This document shows positions 35,394 through 45,464 of a stretch of 64,000 bases of DNA, piece after piece. This DNA comes from Ensifer sp. IC4062 (lineage in GTDB: Bacteria; Pseudomonadota; Alphaproteobacteria; Rhizobiales; Rhizobiaceae): positions 62,001 to 126,000 of the forward strand of contig NZ_JADYVD010000016.1 of NCBI RefSeq assembly GCF_020193575.1. The letters are read 5' to 3'. Below the pieces are notes generated by a model that made no database searches, was not told where the DNA came from, and worked only from the letters and a program-made list of their open reading frames with translations. Each line of letters starts with the position of its first letter. Position 1 is the first letter of the stretch. Both the position numbers and the translations under genes were made by a program.

Positions 35394-35896
35394 TTCGCCA
35401 CCACATGGATAGTGCCGTCAGCCATGACCGTGCCTGACACGATGACCCCGGAATCGATGTTGCGGGCGCGGATCAGCTCGCCGACCGCAGCGTCCTGCAA
35501 CGGCGAACCGGCCGCCGTGATCGTCAGGCCACCATTGTTGAACACGAGCCGAACCGTCGAACCGCGCTCGACGGCGTACTGGTCACGCAATGCCGACGCG
35601 AGGATCACCCGTCCGGGAAGCAGCGTCCGTTTCGTGACCTTGCCCTCGATCTCCTCGATGGAGCGGACATAGCCGTCCGTGAGATCGGGATTGGTCACGT
35701 CGACGACCTCGACGAGGCTTTCGTCAAGCATCTCGCCGGGATAGATCGTCTGCTTGGGGATGACGGCGGTCGGCCACTCCGCGAAAACAGTAGCCGGCGA
35801 CAGAAGCGCCGTGAGGGTGGTGGCTAATGCCACGGACCGCACCCGAAACGAGGAACCGTTTGGCGATTTTTTTTCGGCGGATCGGCGAAACATCAT
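35390..35896 (-). CDS. flgA: P-ring assembly chaperone FlgA
   Basis: 168 aa. Signal peptide (about 18-39) then a SAF-type domain (VIPKQTIYPGEMLDESLVE, about 45-63; LPGRVILASALRD near 92). Periplasmic chaperone needed for P-ring formation. GGGGCAAAC precedes the start. The protein is shorter than enteric FlgA (219 aa), keeping mainly the C-terminal part. Confidence 0.93.
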   Translation of the reverse strand: MMFRRSAEKKSPNGSSFRVRSVALATTLTALLSPATVFAEWPTAVIPKQTIYPGEMLDESLVEVVDVTNPDLTDGYVRSIEEIEGKVTKRTLLPGRVILASALRDQYAVERGSTVRLVFNNGGLTITAAGSPLQDAAVGELIRARNIDSGVIVSGTVMADGTIHVVAK

Positions 35897-35914
35897 GTTT
35901 GCCCCTGTTTCACG

Positions 35915-36703
35915 TTACCTGAGGTTCTTGCTGACCGTCGCCGCCATCTCGTCAGCGGCCTGAATGATCTTGGAATTCATCTCATAGGCGCGCTGGGCCG
36001 AGATCAGGTCGGTGATTTCCTTGACCGGATCGACGTTCGAGGCCTCGAGATAGTTCTGCTTGATCTGGGCAAAGCCGGGATCGGCAGGCGTGCCGATGAT
36101 CGGCTCGCCGGAAGCCGGCGTCTGCTTGAAGAGGTTCTCGCCCTGCGGCTCGAGCCCGGCCTCGTTGACGAAGTTCGCGATGGTCAACTGACCGATTTCC
36201 TGCAATTCCGTGTTGTTGCCGATGCGGACCAGCACCTGTCCCGAAGAGGTGAAGGTGATTTCGCTCGCATCCTGCGGCACCGTGATACCGGGGACGACGG
36301 CGTAGCCGTCAATGGTGACGAGTTGGCCGGTGGCATTGGTGTTGAAGGCGCCCGAACGGGTATAGGCGGTCTCTCCGTCCGGCGTCTCGATCTGGAACCA
36401 GCCGCGGCCGACCAGCGCCAGGTCGTAGTCGTTTCCGGTGTTGACGAGGCTGCCCTGGATATGAAGGTTGCGGACGGCCGAGGTCTGGACGCCGAGACCG
36501 ATTATCGCGCCTTCCGGGACGATCGCCTGGTTGGCGCGGTTCGGCACGCCCTGGGCGCGCTCGGTCTGATAGAGCAGATCGGAAAACTCGGCGCGCGCCC
36601 GCTTGTAGCCCGTCGTGTTGATGTTCGCGATGTTGTTCGCGATGACCTCGAGGTTGAGCTGTTGGGCGTTCATGCCCGTGGCGGCAATGGAAAGGGCCTT
36701 CAT
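35915..36703 (-). CDS. flgG: Distal rod protein FlgG
   Basis: 262 aa, the standard FlgG length. N-terminal [30 protein letters not shown] and C-terminal [29 protein letters not shown] are rod-protein signatures. Forms the distal rod. Between fliE and flgA. Confidence 0.97.
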   Translation of the reverse strand: MKALSIAATGMNAQQLNLEVIANNIANINTTGYKRARAEFSDLLYQTERAQGVPNRANQAIVPEGAIIGLGVQTSAVRNLHIQGSLVNTGNDYDLALVGRGWFQIETPDGETAYTRSGAFNTNATGQLVTIDGYAVVPGITVPQDASEITFTSSGQVLVRIGNNTELQEIGQLTIANFVNEAGLEPQGENLFKQTPASGEPIIGTPADPGFAQIKQNYLEASNVDPVKEITDLISAQRAYEMNSKIIQAADEMAATVSKNLR

Positions 36704-36714
36704 GTCTCGTTCCT

Positions 36715-37050
36715 TCAGATCTGCATGCGCGCGATTTCGAGATAGGCGCTCACGACCTTGTCGCGAATGGCGAGTGCGGTCTGCAGCGACTGTTCGGCAT
36801 TCATCACTGCATCGATGACTTCTCGGGTATTGGCTTCGCCACGGACGGCTTGGAGCGATGCCCCTTCGGCGGACTTCATCGAACGGATCGCGTCAGTGGT
36901 CATGTTGCCGAGGACCTCGGCGAAGCTCTGCGACTGCGGAGCGGAAGCGCCGGTGCCCGGCGCGATAAGCGAGGTGGAGGCGGCCAGGCTCGTGCCTTCC
37001 GTCTCCTTCATGGCCGAAAACGCGCCGACGGACTGGATTGCGTCGATCAT
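36715..37050 (-). CDS. fliE: MS ring-rod junction protein FliE
   Basis: 111 aa with FliE helices ([21 protein letters not shown], about 43-63; [36 protein letters not shown] to the end). Connects the FliF ring and export gate to the proximal rod. Start overlaps the flgC stop by one base. Confidence 0.95.
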   Translation of the reverse strand: MIDAIQSVGAFSAMKETEGTSLAASTSLIAPGTGASAPQSQSFAEVLGNMTTDAIRSMKSAEGASLQAVRGEANTREVIDAVMNAEQSLQTALAIRDKVVSAYLEIARMQI

Positions 37051-37469
37051 TATTGCGAAGCCCTCAACAGGTCGATTGTCTGGGAGATGAGATCGCGAGA
37101 CTGCTTGATGGTCTGCAGGTTGGCCTCATAGGCGCGATTGGCCTCGCGCATATCGGCCATTTCGATCAGGACGTTGACATTCGGCATCTTGACCATGCCT
37201 TTTTCGTCCGCTGCCGGATTGCCAGGATCGAACTCGATGTTGAAATTCGAATCGTCCGTGCCAAGACGCTGGATCTCGACGAGCGAAGCGCCGCTCGCCC
37301 GGTCGACCTCCGCCGCGAAGCTGATGGTTTTGCGGCGATACGGATCGGCACCCGGCGTGTCGCCGGTCGAGCGGGCGTTGGCGATGTTTTCGGAAACGAT
37401 GCGCAGGCGGGTCGATTCCGCCTGCAGGCCGGAGGCCGAAACCTTGAGGGCCGAAGTTAAAGGATCCAT
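37050..37469 (-). CDS. flgC: Proximal rod protein FlgC
   Basis: 139 aa with [28 protein letters not shown] at the N-terminus and [25 protein letters not shown] at the C-terminus, the rod-protein signatures. Five bases downstream of flgB. Confidence 0.97.
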   Translation of the reverse strand: MDPLTSALKVSASGLQAESTRLRIVSENIANARSTGDTPGADPYRRKTISFAAEVDRASGASLVEIQRLGTDDSNFNIEFDPGNPAADEKGMVKMPNVNVLIEMADMREANRAYEANLQTIKQSRDLISQTIDLLRASQ

Positions 37470-37474
37470 GATTC

Positions 37475-37855
37475 TTATTTCCGTACCGTCATGAGCATCA
37501 TCCGGTGAAAGGCTTTCACGAGCCCGGCACTGAGCTCGTAGTCGCGCTTGATCTCACCGGTCTTCATCATTTCCTGTTCGATCGCGACTGTGTTGCCAGA
37601 CTGCTGCACCTGGACGTCGTCGATCATGCTGACTTCGGTGACCTGGGCGGCATCCGGGCTTTCGGTGAAGTGCGCGCGATGCGTCGCCGCCATCTGGATG
37701 CCGGTGTTCTGCAGCACGCTTTCAAAGGGCTCGACGTCTTTCGCCCGGTAGTGCGGCGTGTTGGCGTTGGCGATGTTGCCGGCCACGACGTTCTGACGAA
37801 CCGTGAGCCATTGGGCCTGGCGCGACGCAAGTTCGAAAAGCTGAATCGGTTCCAT
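37475..37855 (-). CDS. flgB: Proximal rod protein FlgB
   Basis: 126 aa, rod protein with [36 protein letters not shown] start at the ATG at 37855 because CAGGAGCTTTTG precedes it and the family begins here; the frame extends 22 residues upstream into the promoter element. First gene of flgB-flgC-fliE-flgG-flgA-flgI-motE-flgH-fliL-fliP. Confidence 0.95.
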   Translation of the reverse strand: MEPIQLFELASRQAQWLTVRQNVVAGNIANANTPHYRAKDVEPFESVLQNTGIQMAATHRAHFTESPDAAQVTEVSMIDDVQVQQSGNTVAIEQEMMKTGEIKRDYELSAGLVKAFHRMMLMTVRK

Positions 37856-37881
37856 CAAAAGCTCCTGCCTGATGGTGACGA

Positions 37882-37914
37882 ACCTAGGCAGGTAATCTTG
37901 CGTGGGACTTGTCG
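37882..37914 (-). promoter_or_regulatory. Shared flagellar promoter element upstream of flgB
   Basis: Minus strand CGACAAGTCCCACGCAAG (37897-37914), 9-base spacer, CTAGGT (37882-37887), 26 bases from the flgB ATG. Confidence 0.68.
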
Positions 37915-38074
37915 GGAGCACGGATTTCCGACTGCACCGCGATCCGGCTCTAAAACGACTTCATATATGGAAACGCGCAGTGCCGTCTCATTTTTGAGCA
38001 CGGAACCGAAATGGAGATGGCGGTGGCCAGGCAGCGGCGCCCTACTGCTCCCTGCCGCGTACGTTGATGCTGGT

Positions 38075-38626
38075 CTACTGCTCTTCGTAGATCTCGCCCT
38101 TGGAGGTAATCATTACCCAACGGCCATTGCGTTCCTGAAATGTCGCAAGGCGACTGTTGTCAGGCAGAATTGAGCCTACGCGAACGATGTACATGCCGCT
38201 GGCGTCCTCGATCAGGGCGCGGCCGTTGACGACATGCCGCAACTTGAAGCCAGACGGTCCCGGGAACGGCTGATCCATCGCTGATTCCGCTTCCGCCTGC
38301 CCGCTTCCCGGTACGTCGCCAAGCCCGGGCACGGTCGCCGTCGTCAGACGATCCACGGCCGCCGCCGTGTCGCTGTCCATGTCCGTCATTGCCTGGGGCG
38401 AAACGGACAGCACATCGCGGCCAGGGCGCTCCGGCAAGTCGCGCGTCGTTCCCTGCCACAGCCGCGGCATCGAGAATTCCCCCTGATGGACGAAGGCGTA
38501 CCAGGGGAAGAAGGTCGCGAAGGCCGCCATCGTCAGTCCGATGGCCGCCAGGAACTTGTCGATCAGCGGCATCTTTGCCTCGCGACGGCGCTGCTGAACG
38601 ATCTCATCTGCGTCGTAGTCGGTCAC
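38075..38626 (-). CDS. Conserved flagellar-cluster membrane protein, unknown function
   Basis: 183 aa. A short basic cytoplasmic N-terminus, one membrane helix (LAAIGLTMAAFATFFPWYAF, about 26-45), a Pro/Asp-rich stretch, and a C-terminal small beta-rich domain (LRHVVNGRALIEDASGMYIVRVGSILPDNSRLATFQERNG, split by turns). The C-terminal part resembles secretion-system accessory domains where a membrane anchor carries a periplasmic beta module, but I cannot name a family. It is two bases downstream of fliI, in the DUF1217-flgF-fliI operon. Confidence 0.75.
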   Translation of the reverse strand: MTDYDADEIVQQRRREAKMPLIDKFLAAIGLTMAAFATFFPWYAFVHQGEFSMPRLWQGTTRDLPERPGRDVLSVSPQAMTDMDSDTAAAVDRLTTATVPGLGDVPGSGQAEAESAMDQPFPGPSGFKLRHVVNGRALIEDASGMYIVRVGSILPDNSRLATFQERNGRWVMITSKGEIYEEQ

Positions 38627-38628
38627 CC

Positions 38629-40044
38629 CTACCCCCTCGGTCGCATGCCGGCGGCACCCGGCTGATTTCCCATCGCGGCCGCCTTCAACGCACTGGCAAG
38701 ATCGGTGAAGGCGTCGAACGCGGCCCGCTCGCCGGGCGTCTGCTTGAGTACCTCATAGATGACCGGCACCTGCTTGATCGCCATGTCGAGATCGGCGTCG
38801 CCGCCTGACCGGTAGCCGCCGATCAGGCGAAGATCACGCGTTTCCTCGAAGCGATGGATGAGCGCCTTAAGGCGCGCCACCAGCTTTTCCTGATCCGGCG
38901 TCCACGCCTTCCGCGCCAGGCGCGAGATCGAGGCGAGCGGATTGATCGGCGGATAGCGCCCCTCCTCCGCCAGGCTGCGCTCCAGCACGATATGCCCGTC
39001 CAGAATACCGCGCGTCGAGTCGGCAACCGGATCGTTGTGGTTGTCGCCATCCACCAGGATCGAGATGATTGCCGTGATCGTCCCGGTCCCTTCGACGCCG
39101 GGACCGGCGCGCTCGAGCAGGCGGGGCAGTTCGGTGAAGACCGAAGCCGGATATCCGCGCGCGATTGGAGGCTCGCCCGCAGCCGTCGCCACCTCGCGGA
39201 TCGCATGGGCAAAGCGAGTTACGCTATCGACGATGAGGAGCACGTTGTCGCCTTTGTCGCGGTAGTGCTCGGCAATCGTGACGGCCGTCAGCGGCGCCAT
39301 CTTCCTCAGCATCGGGCTTTCGTCGCTTGTAGCGACGACGGCGACCGATTTGGAAAGATTATCGCCGAGCGTGTCCTCGATGAATTCACGTACCTCGCGG
39401 CCGCGTTCGCCGACCAGCGCGATCACAACCTTGTCGAAGGCCTCCGCGCGCGCCAACATCGAAAGCAGCGTCGACTTGCCGACGCCGGAGCCAGCAAAGA
39501 TGCCGAGACGCTGCCCGAGGCACAGCGGCGAGAAAATGTCGATGGCACGCACGCCGGTTCTGAAACCATGTTCGACGCGCTTGCGCGTCATGGACGGCGG
39601 CGCGGTGTTGGAGATCGAGCGGCGAACATCGCCTTGCAGCAACGGTCCGAGACCGTCGATCGGTTCCGCCAGCGCATTGATCGTGCGGCCGCACCAATTG
39701 TCTGTAGGCGCTATCCTGAAGGCGCCTTTGCGAATGACCGTATCGTGAATGCCGATCGGATCCCCGGGTTCGATCGGGCAGACGACGACCTGCTCGGGCT
39801 CGACGCGGACGACCTCGCCGAGATGTGTGCCTGTCGCGCTCTTGTGCGCGACGAAATCGCCGAGCCGAACGTGGCGCGAAAGACCGCTAACAGTGTAATG
39901 CCCGGGCGCGATCGTCTGCACGTGCCCACCCGGGGCGATCGAAAACTCGGGCTTCGCGTAGCGCTCGACCAGACCGGCAAGCGCCGCGAGCGATGTCGAT
40001 GCGGCAAGGGTCTCGGGACCTTCGCGTTCCATGGTTTCCGTCAT
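38629..40044 (-). CDS. fliI: Flagellar export ATPase FliI
   Basis: 471 aa, F1-beta-like ATPase powering export. Walker A GSGVGKST (185-192), Walker B VLLIVDSVTRFAH (268-280), and GERGREVREFIED between them. Hexamer at the export gate, partnered by FliH (likely 24552-25205) and FliJ (likely 10372-10785), both encoded elsewhere in this window. Confidence 0.97.
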   Translation of the reverse strand: MTETMEREGPETLAASTSLAALAGLVERYAKPEFSIAPGGHVQTIAPGHYTVSGLSRHVRLGDFVAHKSATGTHLGEVVRVEPEQVVVCPIEPGDPIGIHDTVIRKGAFRIAPTDNWCGRTINALAEPIDGLGPLLQGDVRRSISNTAPPSMTRKRVEHGFRTGVRAIDIFSPLCLGQRLGIFAGSGVGKSTLLSMLARAEAFDKVVIALVGERGREVREFIEDTLGDNLSKSVAVVATSDESPMLRKMAPLTAVTIAEHYRDKGDNVLLIVDSVTRFAHAIREVATAAGEPPIARGYPASVFTELPRLLERAGPGVEGTGTITAIISILVDGDNHNDPVADSTRGILDGHIVLERSLAEEGRYPPINPLASISRLARKAWTPDQEKLVARLKALIHRFEETRDLRLIGGYRSGGDADLDMAIKQVPVIYEVLKQTPGERAAFDAFTDLASALKAAAMGNQPGAAGMRPRG

Positions 40045-40047
40045 TTA

Positions 40048-40770
40048 TCAGCTGCCGCCCAGCGTCTTGATCGCTTCTTCCAGTGATCCCTCGCTGTCAC
40101 GCATCAGCGCGGTGATGTTGTCGAAGGCGCGGGTGACCATGATGAGCTGGGACATTTCCTGAATGGCGTTGACGTTCGACTCTTCGAGAAAGCCCTGCAT
40201 CACGCCGACATCGAAACGGTCGACGACCGGCTCCGGCTGATTTGCCGGCATGACAGCGCTGTTGTCGTAGCGCATGAAGCCGTTGCTGAAGTCCGCCTCA
40301 AAGAGGCCAAGCAGAGCGACCTGATTGCCGTTCTGGTGGATGGCACCATCGGCGCCGACGGTGAGTTCGCCTGCTCCGCCGTTCAGCTGGATCGGCGCGC
40401 CGCCGGCGTCGAGCACCGGATAGCCCTTGATGGTGACGAGTTCGCCCGCTTCCGTCAGTGTGAACCGGCCGTCGCGGGTCAAAGCCGGCCCGCCGGGCGT
40501 TTCGATCGAAAACCAGGCGTCGCCCTTGATCGCAAAGTCGAGCGAGGCGCCGGTGCGTGCAAGCGACCCGGTATTGGTGTTGAGGTACTCCTCGCCTTCC
40601 GACACATAGGAAACCTTAGTCGGTTTGGTGTCGCCGAGCATCTGGTTGAACTTCACTTCAGCGCCGCGAAAGCCGACGGTGCCGGAGTTTGCGATGTTGT
40701 CGGCGAGCGTGTTCAGGCGCTTTTCGAGCGCCATCTGCGATGAAATCGCCACATAGAGACCGGTCTGCAC
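40048..40770 (-). CDS. flgF: Proximal rod protein FlgF
   Basis: 240 aa with LYVAISSQMALEKRLNTLADNIANSGTVGFRG at the N-terminus and LEESNVNAIQEMSQLIMVTRAFDNI at the C-terminus, as in FlgF. Three bases upstream of fliI and one base after the DUF1217 gene. Confidence 0.96.
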   Translation of the reverse strand: MQTGLYVAISSQMALEKRLNTLADNIANSGTVGFRGAEVKFNQMLGDTKPTKVSYVSEGEEYLNTNTGSLARTGASLDFAIKGDAWFSIETPGGPALTRDGRFTLTEAGELVTIKGYPVLDAGGAPIQLNGGAGELTVGADGAIHQNGNQVALLGLFEADFSNGFMRYDNSAVMPANQPEPVVDRFDVGVMQGFLEESNVNAIQEMSQLIMVTRAFDNITALMRDSEGSLEEAIKTLGGS

Positions 40771-40771
40771 G

Positions 40772-41551
40772 TCAGCGTCCCCCGAGTTTCAGGCTGTTGA
40801 TAGACAGGAGCAGATCGGAGGAGATGCCGTAGCCGCTCGATGAACCGAAAACCGCAAGCGGATCGTAGCTGTCCGTAGAATTGTTGACTTCCCAAAGGGC
40901 GGTGAAGCGGTCGAGAAACGCCGTTAGCTTTTCAGGATCCTGGAAGTCCTTGAGGTCGATCGCCGCCTCATAGGCTTCGGCCTGGCGATCGACTTCGGTC
41001 GCCGCGAATTCCTCGGGCAGTTGCAAAGCAGTTCGCACAACCTGCGCCAGCGCCTCGTCGGCGATGATTGCATAGCCGCTGGTGATCGTCGGCGCCATGC
41101 GCGAGAAGTAGAGCGCCAGCCGCACGCCGGCATTTTCCTCGCCGGCATTCTGTTCCAGCGTCTGGCGCGCATATTTGTCGGCAACACCCTTTTGTGCGCG
41201 ATCGAATGAGGTCGCCGCCTCGCCGTTTCGGGCGAAATTCAGGGATTCGACCAGCGCCTTGTAACGCCCATCCGTCAGCTTGTTGGCAAAGGCGTCATCG
41301 CTGTCGATGCCCTCGGAAAGCACCTTGCGCATGAAGGCCTTCGCATAGGCCATGTCTTCAAGACCATGCGCCTTCATCGCATAGTTGTAGAGCCGGTTGT
41401 CAGCGAAGAAATCATCGATGGTTTTGATGCTGCCGATCTTCGCCAGGTAATATTCCGTCTCGCGCGCGACGTCTGGCTGTTCGGAAACGCGCTCCAGCGA
41501 TTTCGTCAGATCGGCTGTGATCAGCTTGTAGCTCGTATAGGTCGTGGTCAC
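40772..41551 (-). CDS. DUF1217 flagellar protein
   Basis: 259 aa, cytoplasmic-looking or exported without a Sec signal, mostly helical. It opens TTTYTSYKLITADLTKSLERV and contains ETEYYLAKIGSIKTIDDFFAD and LYFSRMAPTITSGYAII, matching the DUF1217 family of alphaproteobacterial flagellar clusters. Some distant members occur as repeated modules. The function is not established; position before flgF suggests an axial or rod-associated role. First gene of its operon. Confidence 0.85.
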   Translation of the reverse strand: MTTTYTSYKLITADLTKSLERVSEQPDVARETEYYLAKIGSIKTIDDFFADNRLYNYAMKAHGLEDMAYAKAFMRKVLSEGIDSDDAFANKLTDGRYKALVESLNFARNGEAATSFDRAQKGVADKYARQTLEQNAGEENAGVRLALYFSRMAPTITSGYAIIADEALAQVVRTALQLPEEFAATEVDRQAEAYEAAIDLKDFQDPEKLTAFLDRFTALWEVNNSTDSYDPLAVFGSSSGYGISSDLLLSINSLKLGGR

Positions 41552-41606
41552 GATCGCTTCGCCCGTCCGGAATGAAGCCGGGCGCGACGTGGCCCGACCT
41601 CACAAA

Positions 41607-41639
41607 TCCTGACCTGACTGGCTTGCGCGAACCTGTTCC
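41607..41639 (-). promoter_or_regulatory. Shared flagellar promoter element upstream of the DUF1217 gene
   Basis: Minus strand GGAACAGGTTCGCGCAAG (41622-41639), 9-base spacer, TCAGGA (41607-41612). The box is close to the consensus; the -10 has C for T at position 2. Confidence 0.62.
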
Positions 41640-41663
41640 GGGCGCGGTCTCGAGGAGATCCTA

Positions 41664-41696
41664 GGAACAGCCTCACGCAAGGATGGAACCCTATTC
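41664..41696 (+). promoter_or_regulatory. Shared flagellar promoter element upstream of motA
   Basis: Plus strand GGAACAGCCTCACGCAAG (41664-41681), 9-base spacer, CTATTC (41691-41696). It faces away from the DUF1217 copy 24 bases away, so each divergent operon has its own copy. Confidence 0.7.
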
Positions 41697-41733
41697 CATC
41701 AAGCGAAAATCACGATCGCGACAGGTATCGACA

Positions 41734-42612
41734 ATGAACATCATCATCGGGCTTCTTGTGACCTTCGGCTGTATCCTCGGCGGATATCTCGCGATGGGCG
41801 GCCACCTGGAGGTGCTGAACCAGCCCTTCGAATTGATGATCATCGGCGGTGCAGGCATCGGCGGCTTCATCATGGCCAACTCGATGAAGGTCGTGAAGGA
41901 CACCGGCAAGGCGCTCGGCGAAGCCTTCAGACACAAGGTGCCGAAGGAACGCCACTACCTCGATACGCTCGGCGTGCTCTATAGCCTGATGCGCGATCTC
42001 AGGACCAAATCCCGCAACGAGATCGAAAGCCACATCGACAACCCGGAAGAATCCTCGATCTTCCAGTCCGCGCCGACCGTCCTGCAGAACAAGGAGCTGA
42101 CCGCGTTCATCTGCGACTATGTGCGGCTGATCATCATCGGCAATGCCCGCTCGCATGAAATCGAGGCGCTGATGGACGAGGAAATCCAGACGATTACCCA
42201 TGACAAGATGAAGTGCTATCACGCGCTGACGACCATGGGCGACGCGCTGCCGGCGATCGGTATCGTCGCGGCAGTCCTCGGCGTTATCAAGGCGATGGGC
42301 GCCATCAGCGAGGCCCCGGAAGTGCTTGGCGCCAAGATCGCCGCGGCACTCGTCGGAACCCTGCTCGGCGTTTTCCTCTCCTATTCGATCGTCGGCCCGC
42401 TCGTCGCCAACATCAAGGCCGTGCGCGAGAAGCAGAACCGCCTCTACGTCATCGTCAAGCAGACGCTGCTTGCCTACATGAACGGCTCTGTCCCGCAGGT
42501 CGCCCTCGAATATGGCCGCAAGACGATCTCCGCCTATGAACGGCCGTCCATCGATGCGGTCGAGCAGGAAATGATGAACCCGGGCGGCGGCAGCGAAAGC
42601 AAGGCGGCATAA
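41734..42612 (+). CDS. motA: Stator protein MotA
   Basis: 292 aa, four membrane helices (about 2-22, 33-52, 170-190, 205-225) with a large cytoplasmic loop; [19 protein letters not shown] holds the Pro residues next to the proton path. I start at the ATG at 41734 (ACAGGTATCG upstream), because MNIIIGLLV is the family N-terminus; the longer frame runs back into the promoter. First gene of the plus-strand operon motA-fliM-fliN-fliG-flhB. Partner MotB is at 23347. Confidence 0.96.
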   Translation: MNIIIGLLVTFGCILGGYLAMGGHLEVLNQPFELMIIGGAGIGGFIMANSMKVVKDTGKALGEAFRHKVPKERHYLDTLGVLYSLMRDLRTKSRNEIESHIDNPEESSIFQSAPTVLQNKELTAFICDYVRLIIIGNARSHEIEALMDEEIQTITHDKMKCYHALTTMGDALPAIGIVAAVLGVIKAMGAISEAPEVLGAKIAAALVGTLLGVFLSYSIVGPLVANIKAVREKQNRLYVIVKQTLLAYMNGSVPQVALEYGRKTISAYERPSIDAVEQEMMNPGGGSESKAA

Positions 42613-42613
42613 C

Positions 42614-43561
42614 ATGAACCCGAGCACGGCATCCAACGTCTACCCATTCGACAAGAGGCTGCTTGCGCGCATGATCGGCGCGCTCGGCGATGACAAGGTG
42701 ATCGGCCGTACCGCGCTCGAACTCGGCCAGGTTTTCGGCGAATTGCTTCCGGGCATGTATAAGGCCGAAACCGGTCATGACGTTGCAATCGGCTATGCCG
42801 GTTTCAAGACCGGTCTCAGGAACGAGCTCATTGCCGGCCTCGGAGACGGTGTCCTGCTAGCCGACGCTTCGCTGCGCAACTGGTGCCAGGATTTCCAGAT
42901 CGGTTGTGACAGTCCCGTTCTCATCACCCTCGTCGAAGCTCTACTCGGCGCCGAGCCCACGAGTATCGGGGAACCGCGGCCCCGCTCGATGTCCCAGATC
43001 GAGATCGATGTCGCCGTGCCGGTCTTCGAAAAGATCGCCGATGTGCTGCGCATGGCGGTCAACGCACCCGGCGGCTTCGAGCCTATCGTCAGCCGCCCAT
43101 ACAACAGCGAAACGCGTCCCAAACCCGATCCCGCGATGGAAGACATTTACGCGGCCTCCATCGATATGACGATCGGCCTTGGGCCGGTACTCTCGACCTT
43201 TTCGGTCGTCGTTCCCCAAAGCGTTCTCCTGAAGACGCAAATCGCCTCGCCCAAAAGCGCCGGCCAGGGCGACAAAACAAAGACCGAATGGGCCGAGCAG
43301 CTCGAGGAGCAGGTTCGCCGATCCGCCGTGACGCTCGAGGCGCGCATCCGCTTGGAGAGCCTGACGCTCGACACGATCAGCCGGCTGCAGCCGGGAGACG
43401 TGATCCCGTTTCATGACGGTCAGGACGTCCGCGTGGAGGTAAACGCCAATGGGCGCGAGCTCTATGTCTGCGAGTTCGGGCGGTCCGGCGCGAAATACAC
43501 GGTCCGGGTCAAGGATACGCACGGCTCCGAACAGGACATCCTTCGCCATATCATGAGTTAA
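42614..43561 (+). CDS. fliM: C-ring switch protein FliM
   Basis: 315 aa. The middle domain and C-terminal SpoA domain ([29 protein letters not shown], about 253-281) are clear. The usual N-terminal CheY-binding LSQxEIDALL motif is not evident; the protein starts [21 protein letters not shown] instead, as in rhizobial FliM, where CheY2 docking is different. Starts one base after the motA stop. Confidence 0.92.
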   Translation: MNPSTASNVYPFDKRLLARMIGALGDDKVIGRTALELGQVFGELLPGMYKAETGHDVAIGYAGFKTGLRNELIAGLGDGVLLADASLRNWCQDFQIGCDSPVLITLVEALLGAEPTSIGEPRPRSMSQIEIDVAVPVFEKIADVLRMAVNAPGGFEPIVSRPYNSETRPKPDPAMEDIYAASIDMTIGLGPVLSTFSVVVPQSVLLKTQIASPKSAGQGDKTKTEWAEQLEEQVRRSAVTLEARIRLESLTLDTISRLQPGDVIPFHDGQDVRVEVNANGRELYVCEFGRSGAKYTVRVKDTHGSEQDILRHIMS

Positions 43562-43619
43562 CAGCCCGCCCTCTCTCAGCAGAATGCCTGAGGCAAGCTT
43601 CAACTGGAATAATCCGCAC

Positions 43620-44237
43620 ATGGCACCTAAGAAAGCAGCACCCATCCAAGAACAGGCCGCCTTCGCCGTCGAAGACACGGAGCTCGACCAGGCGATCGAC
43701 GACCTGCGCGGCGTTCTCAAGAAGGATGGCGAGCAGGTAACGGATTTTGGCGCCGACTTCGCCTCCACCGGGGTGCTGGACACGGCAACAGAATTCGGCG
43801 GCGACTTTGGTGGCACCACCGATAGCGTGACCGCTTTCGGCGGCGACTTCGGGGCGGATAGCTTCGGCGGCGAATTCGCCGGTGCGGGAATGACTGGTTC
43901 CTTCGATGCCAACAGCAGCTTCGGCGATGGCGGATTCGATGCCGCCGAGCCGGCTATCGAATCCGCGCCCGGCAGCGGCATGACGTCCAATCTCGATCTG
44001 ATTATGGACATTCCGATCGATGTTCAGATCGTGCTCGGTACCAGCCGAATGCAGGTTTCCGGACTCATGGGTCTGACTGAAGGCGCAACGATCGCGCTCG
44101 ATCGCAAGATCGGGGAGCCGGTCGAAATCATGGTCAATGGCCGGGTGATCGGTCGTGGTGAAATTACCGTACTCGAGGGCGACGTGACCCGTTTCGGCGT
44201 CAAGCTCATCGAGATCAAGGGCAGCAAGAACTTATAG
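43620..44237 (+). CDS. fliN: C-ring switch protein FliN
   Basis: 205 aa. The C-terminal about 80 residues form the SpoA domain ([29 protein letters not shown] and [20 protein letters not shown]). The first about 110 residues are an unusual low-complexity extension rich in Phe, Gly, Asp with repeats of FGGDFG type. Enteric FliN is 137 aa. Start is uncertain: an ATG at 43584 would add 12 residues; neither has a strong Shine-Dalgarno, and I prefer 43620 (GGAA about 10 bases upstream). Confidence 0.92.
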   Translation: MAPKKAAPIQEQAAFAVEDTELDQAIDDLRGVLKKDGEQVTDFGADFASTGVLDTATEFGGDFGGTTDSVTAFGGDFGADSFGGEFAGAGMTGSFDANSSFGDGGFDAAEPAIESAPGSGMTSNLDLIMDIPIDVQIVLGTSRMQVSGLMGLTEGATIALDRKIGEPVEIMVNGRVIGRGEITVLEGDVTRFGVKLIEIKGSKNL

Positions 44238-44265
44238 GCCCGATGAATGGGCGAGGGATGAATCC

Positions 44266-45297
44266 ATGATGGATTTCGAAAGTTTCGGGGCACAGACGCC
44301 GGCGCCTCCGCTGAGTCAGACAGACAAAGCGGCAGCCGTATTGCTTGCCATGGGCAAGTCCGTGGCCGGGAAGCTCTTGAAGTTCTTCACCCAGAGCGAA
44401 CTCCAGGCGATCATCGCCGCGGCGCAATCACTGCGCGCTATCCCGCCCCACGAACTCGAAGCGCTCGTCAACGAGTTCGAGGACCTTTTCACCGAAGGTG
44501 CGGGCCTGATGGACAATGCCCGGGCGATCGAAAGCATCCTGGAAGAAGGGCTGACCCCCGACGAGGTCGACGGACTGCTCGGCCGCCGGGCCACCTTCCA
44601 GTCCTACGAAGCGAATATCTGGGATCGGCTGCAGGAGTGCGATCCGGCACTCGTTGCCCAGTCGCTCGCCAAGGAACACCCGCAGACGATAGCCTATGTC
44701 CTGTCGATGATGCCATCGAGCTTCGGCGCCAAGGTGCTGCTGCAGCTTTCGGAAACGCAGCGACCGGATATTCTCAACCGCGCCGTCAACATAAAGAACG
44801 TGAGCCCGAAAGCGGCGGGCATCATAGAGGCGCGCGTCATGGAAATGATCGACGAGATGGAAGCCGAGCGCAACTCGCCCGGACCGGCCAAGATCGCCGA
44901 GGTCATGAACGAACTCGAAAAGGGGCAGGTGGACACGCTGCTTGCCTCGCTCGAGACGATCAGTACCGACTCGGCCAAAAAGGTCCGGCCGAAGATCTTC
45001 CTGTTCGACGACATTCTCTTCATGCCGCAGAGAAGCCGCGTGCAACTGTTCAACGACGTCTCCACCGACATCATCACGATGGCGCTTCGCGGCTCGGCGG
45101 CGGAACTGCGCGAATCGGTTCTCGCGTCGATCGGCGCCCGCCAGCGCCGAATGATCGAATCGGATCTGGCCGTCGGCGACACAGGCATCAACCCACGCGA
45201 CATCGCGATCGCCAGACGGTCGATCACGCAGGAGGCGATCCGCCTCGCCGCCAGCGGACAACTGGAGCTCAAGGACAAGGAAGCGGAGGCCGCCTGA
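44266..45297 (+). CDS. fliG: C-ring rotor protein FliG
   Basis: 343 aa, usual length. Three armadillo-like helical domains: the N-terminal FliF-binding part (QTDKAAAVLLAMGKSVAGKLL), the middle EHPQTIAYVLSMMPSSFGAKVL (FliM-binding EHPQ motif) and the C-terminal torque helix region LFNDVSTDIITMALRGSAAELRESVLA. Transfers stator force to the MS ring. Follows fliN by 28 bases. Confidence 0.97.
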   Translation: MMDFESFGAQTPAPPLSQTDKAAAVLLAMGKSVAGKLLKFFTQSELQAIIAAAQSLRAIPPHELEALVNEFEDLFTEGAGLMDNARAIESILEEGLTPDEVDGLLGRRATFQSYEANIWDRLQECDPALVAQSLAKEHPQTIAYVLSMMPSSFGAKVLLQLSETQRPDILNRAVNIKNVSPKAAGIIEARVMEMIDEMEAERNSPGPAKIAEVMNELEKGQVDTLLASLETISTDSAKKVRPKIFLFDDILFMPQRSRVQLFNDVSTDIITMALRGSAAELRESVLASIGARQRRMIESDLAVGDTGINPRDIAIARRSITQEAIRLAASGQLELKDKEAEAA

Positions 45298-45464
45298 GGC
45301 CTCTCGCGACCGCGACTCCATAATTCCTGTTGACCCGGCCCCACCGGCGTCGCCAGCCCCTTGCGCGTCAGAGCTTCCAGGTTCACGACAGCAAGAGAGC
45401 ATCGCCGCGGGCTTGCCCGATCGGATGAAGTTCGATCGGGAAATTGCCGGGGGCTTTCTGTTTC

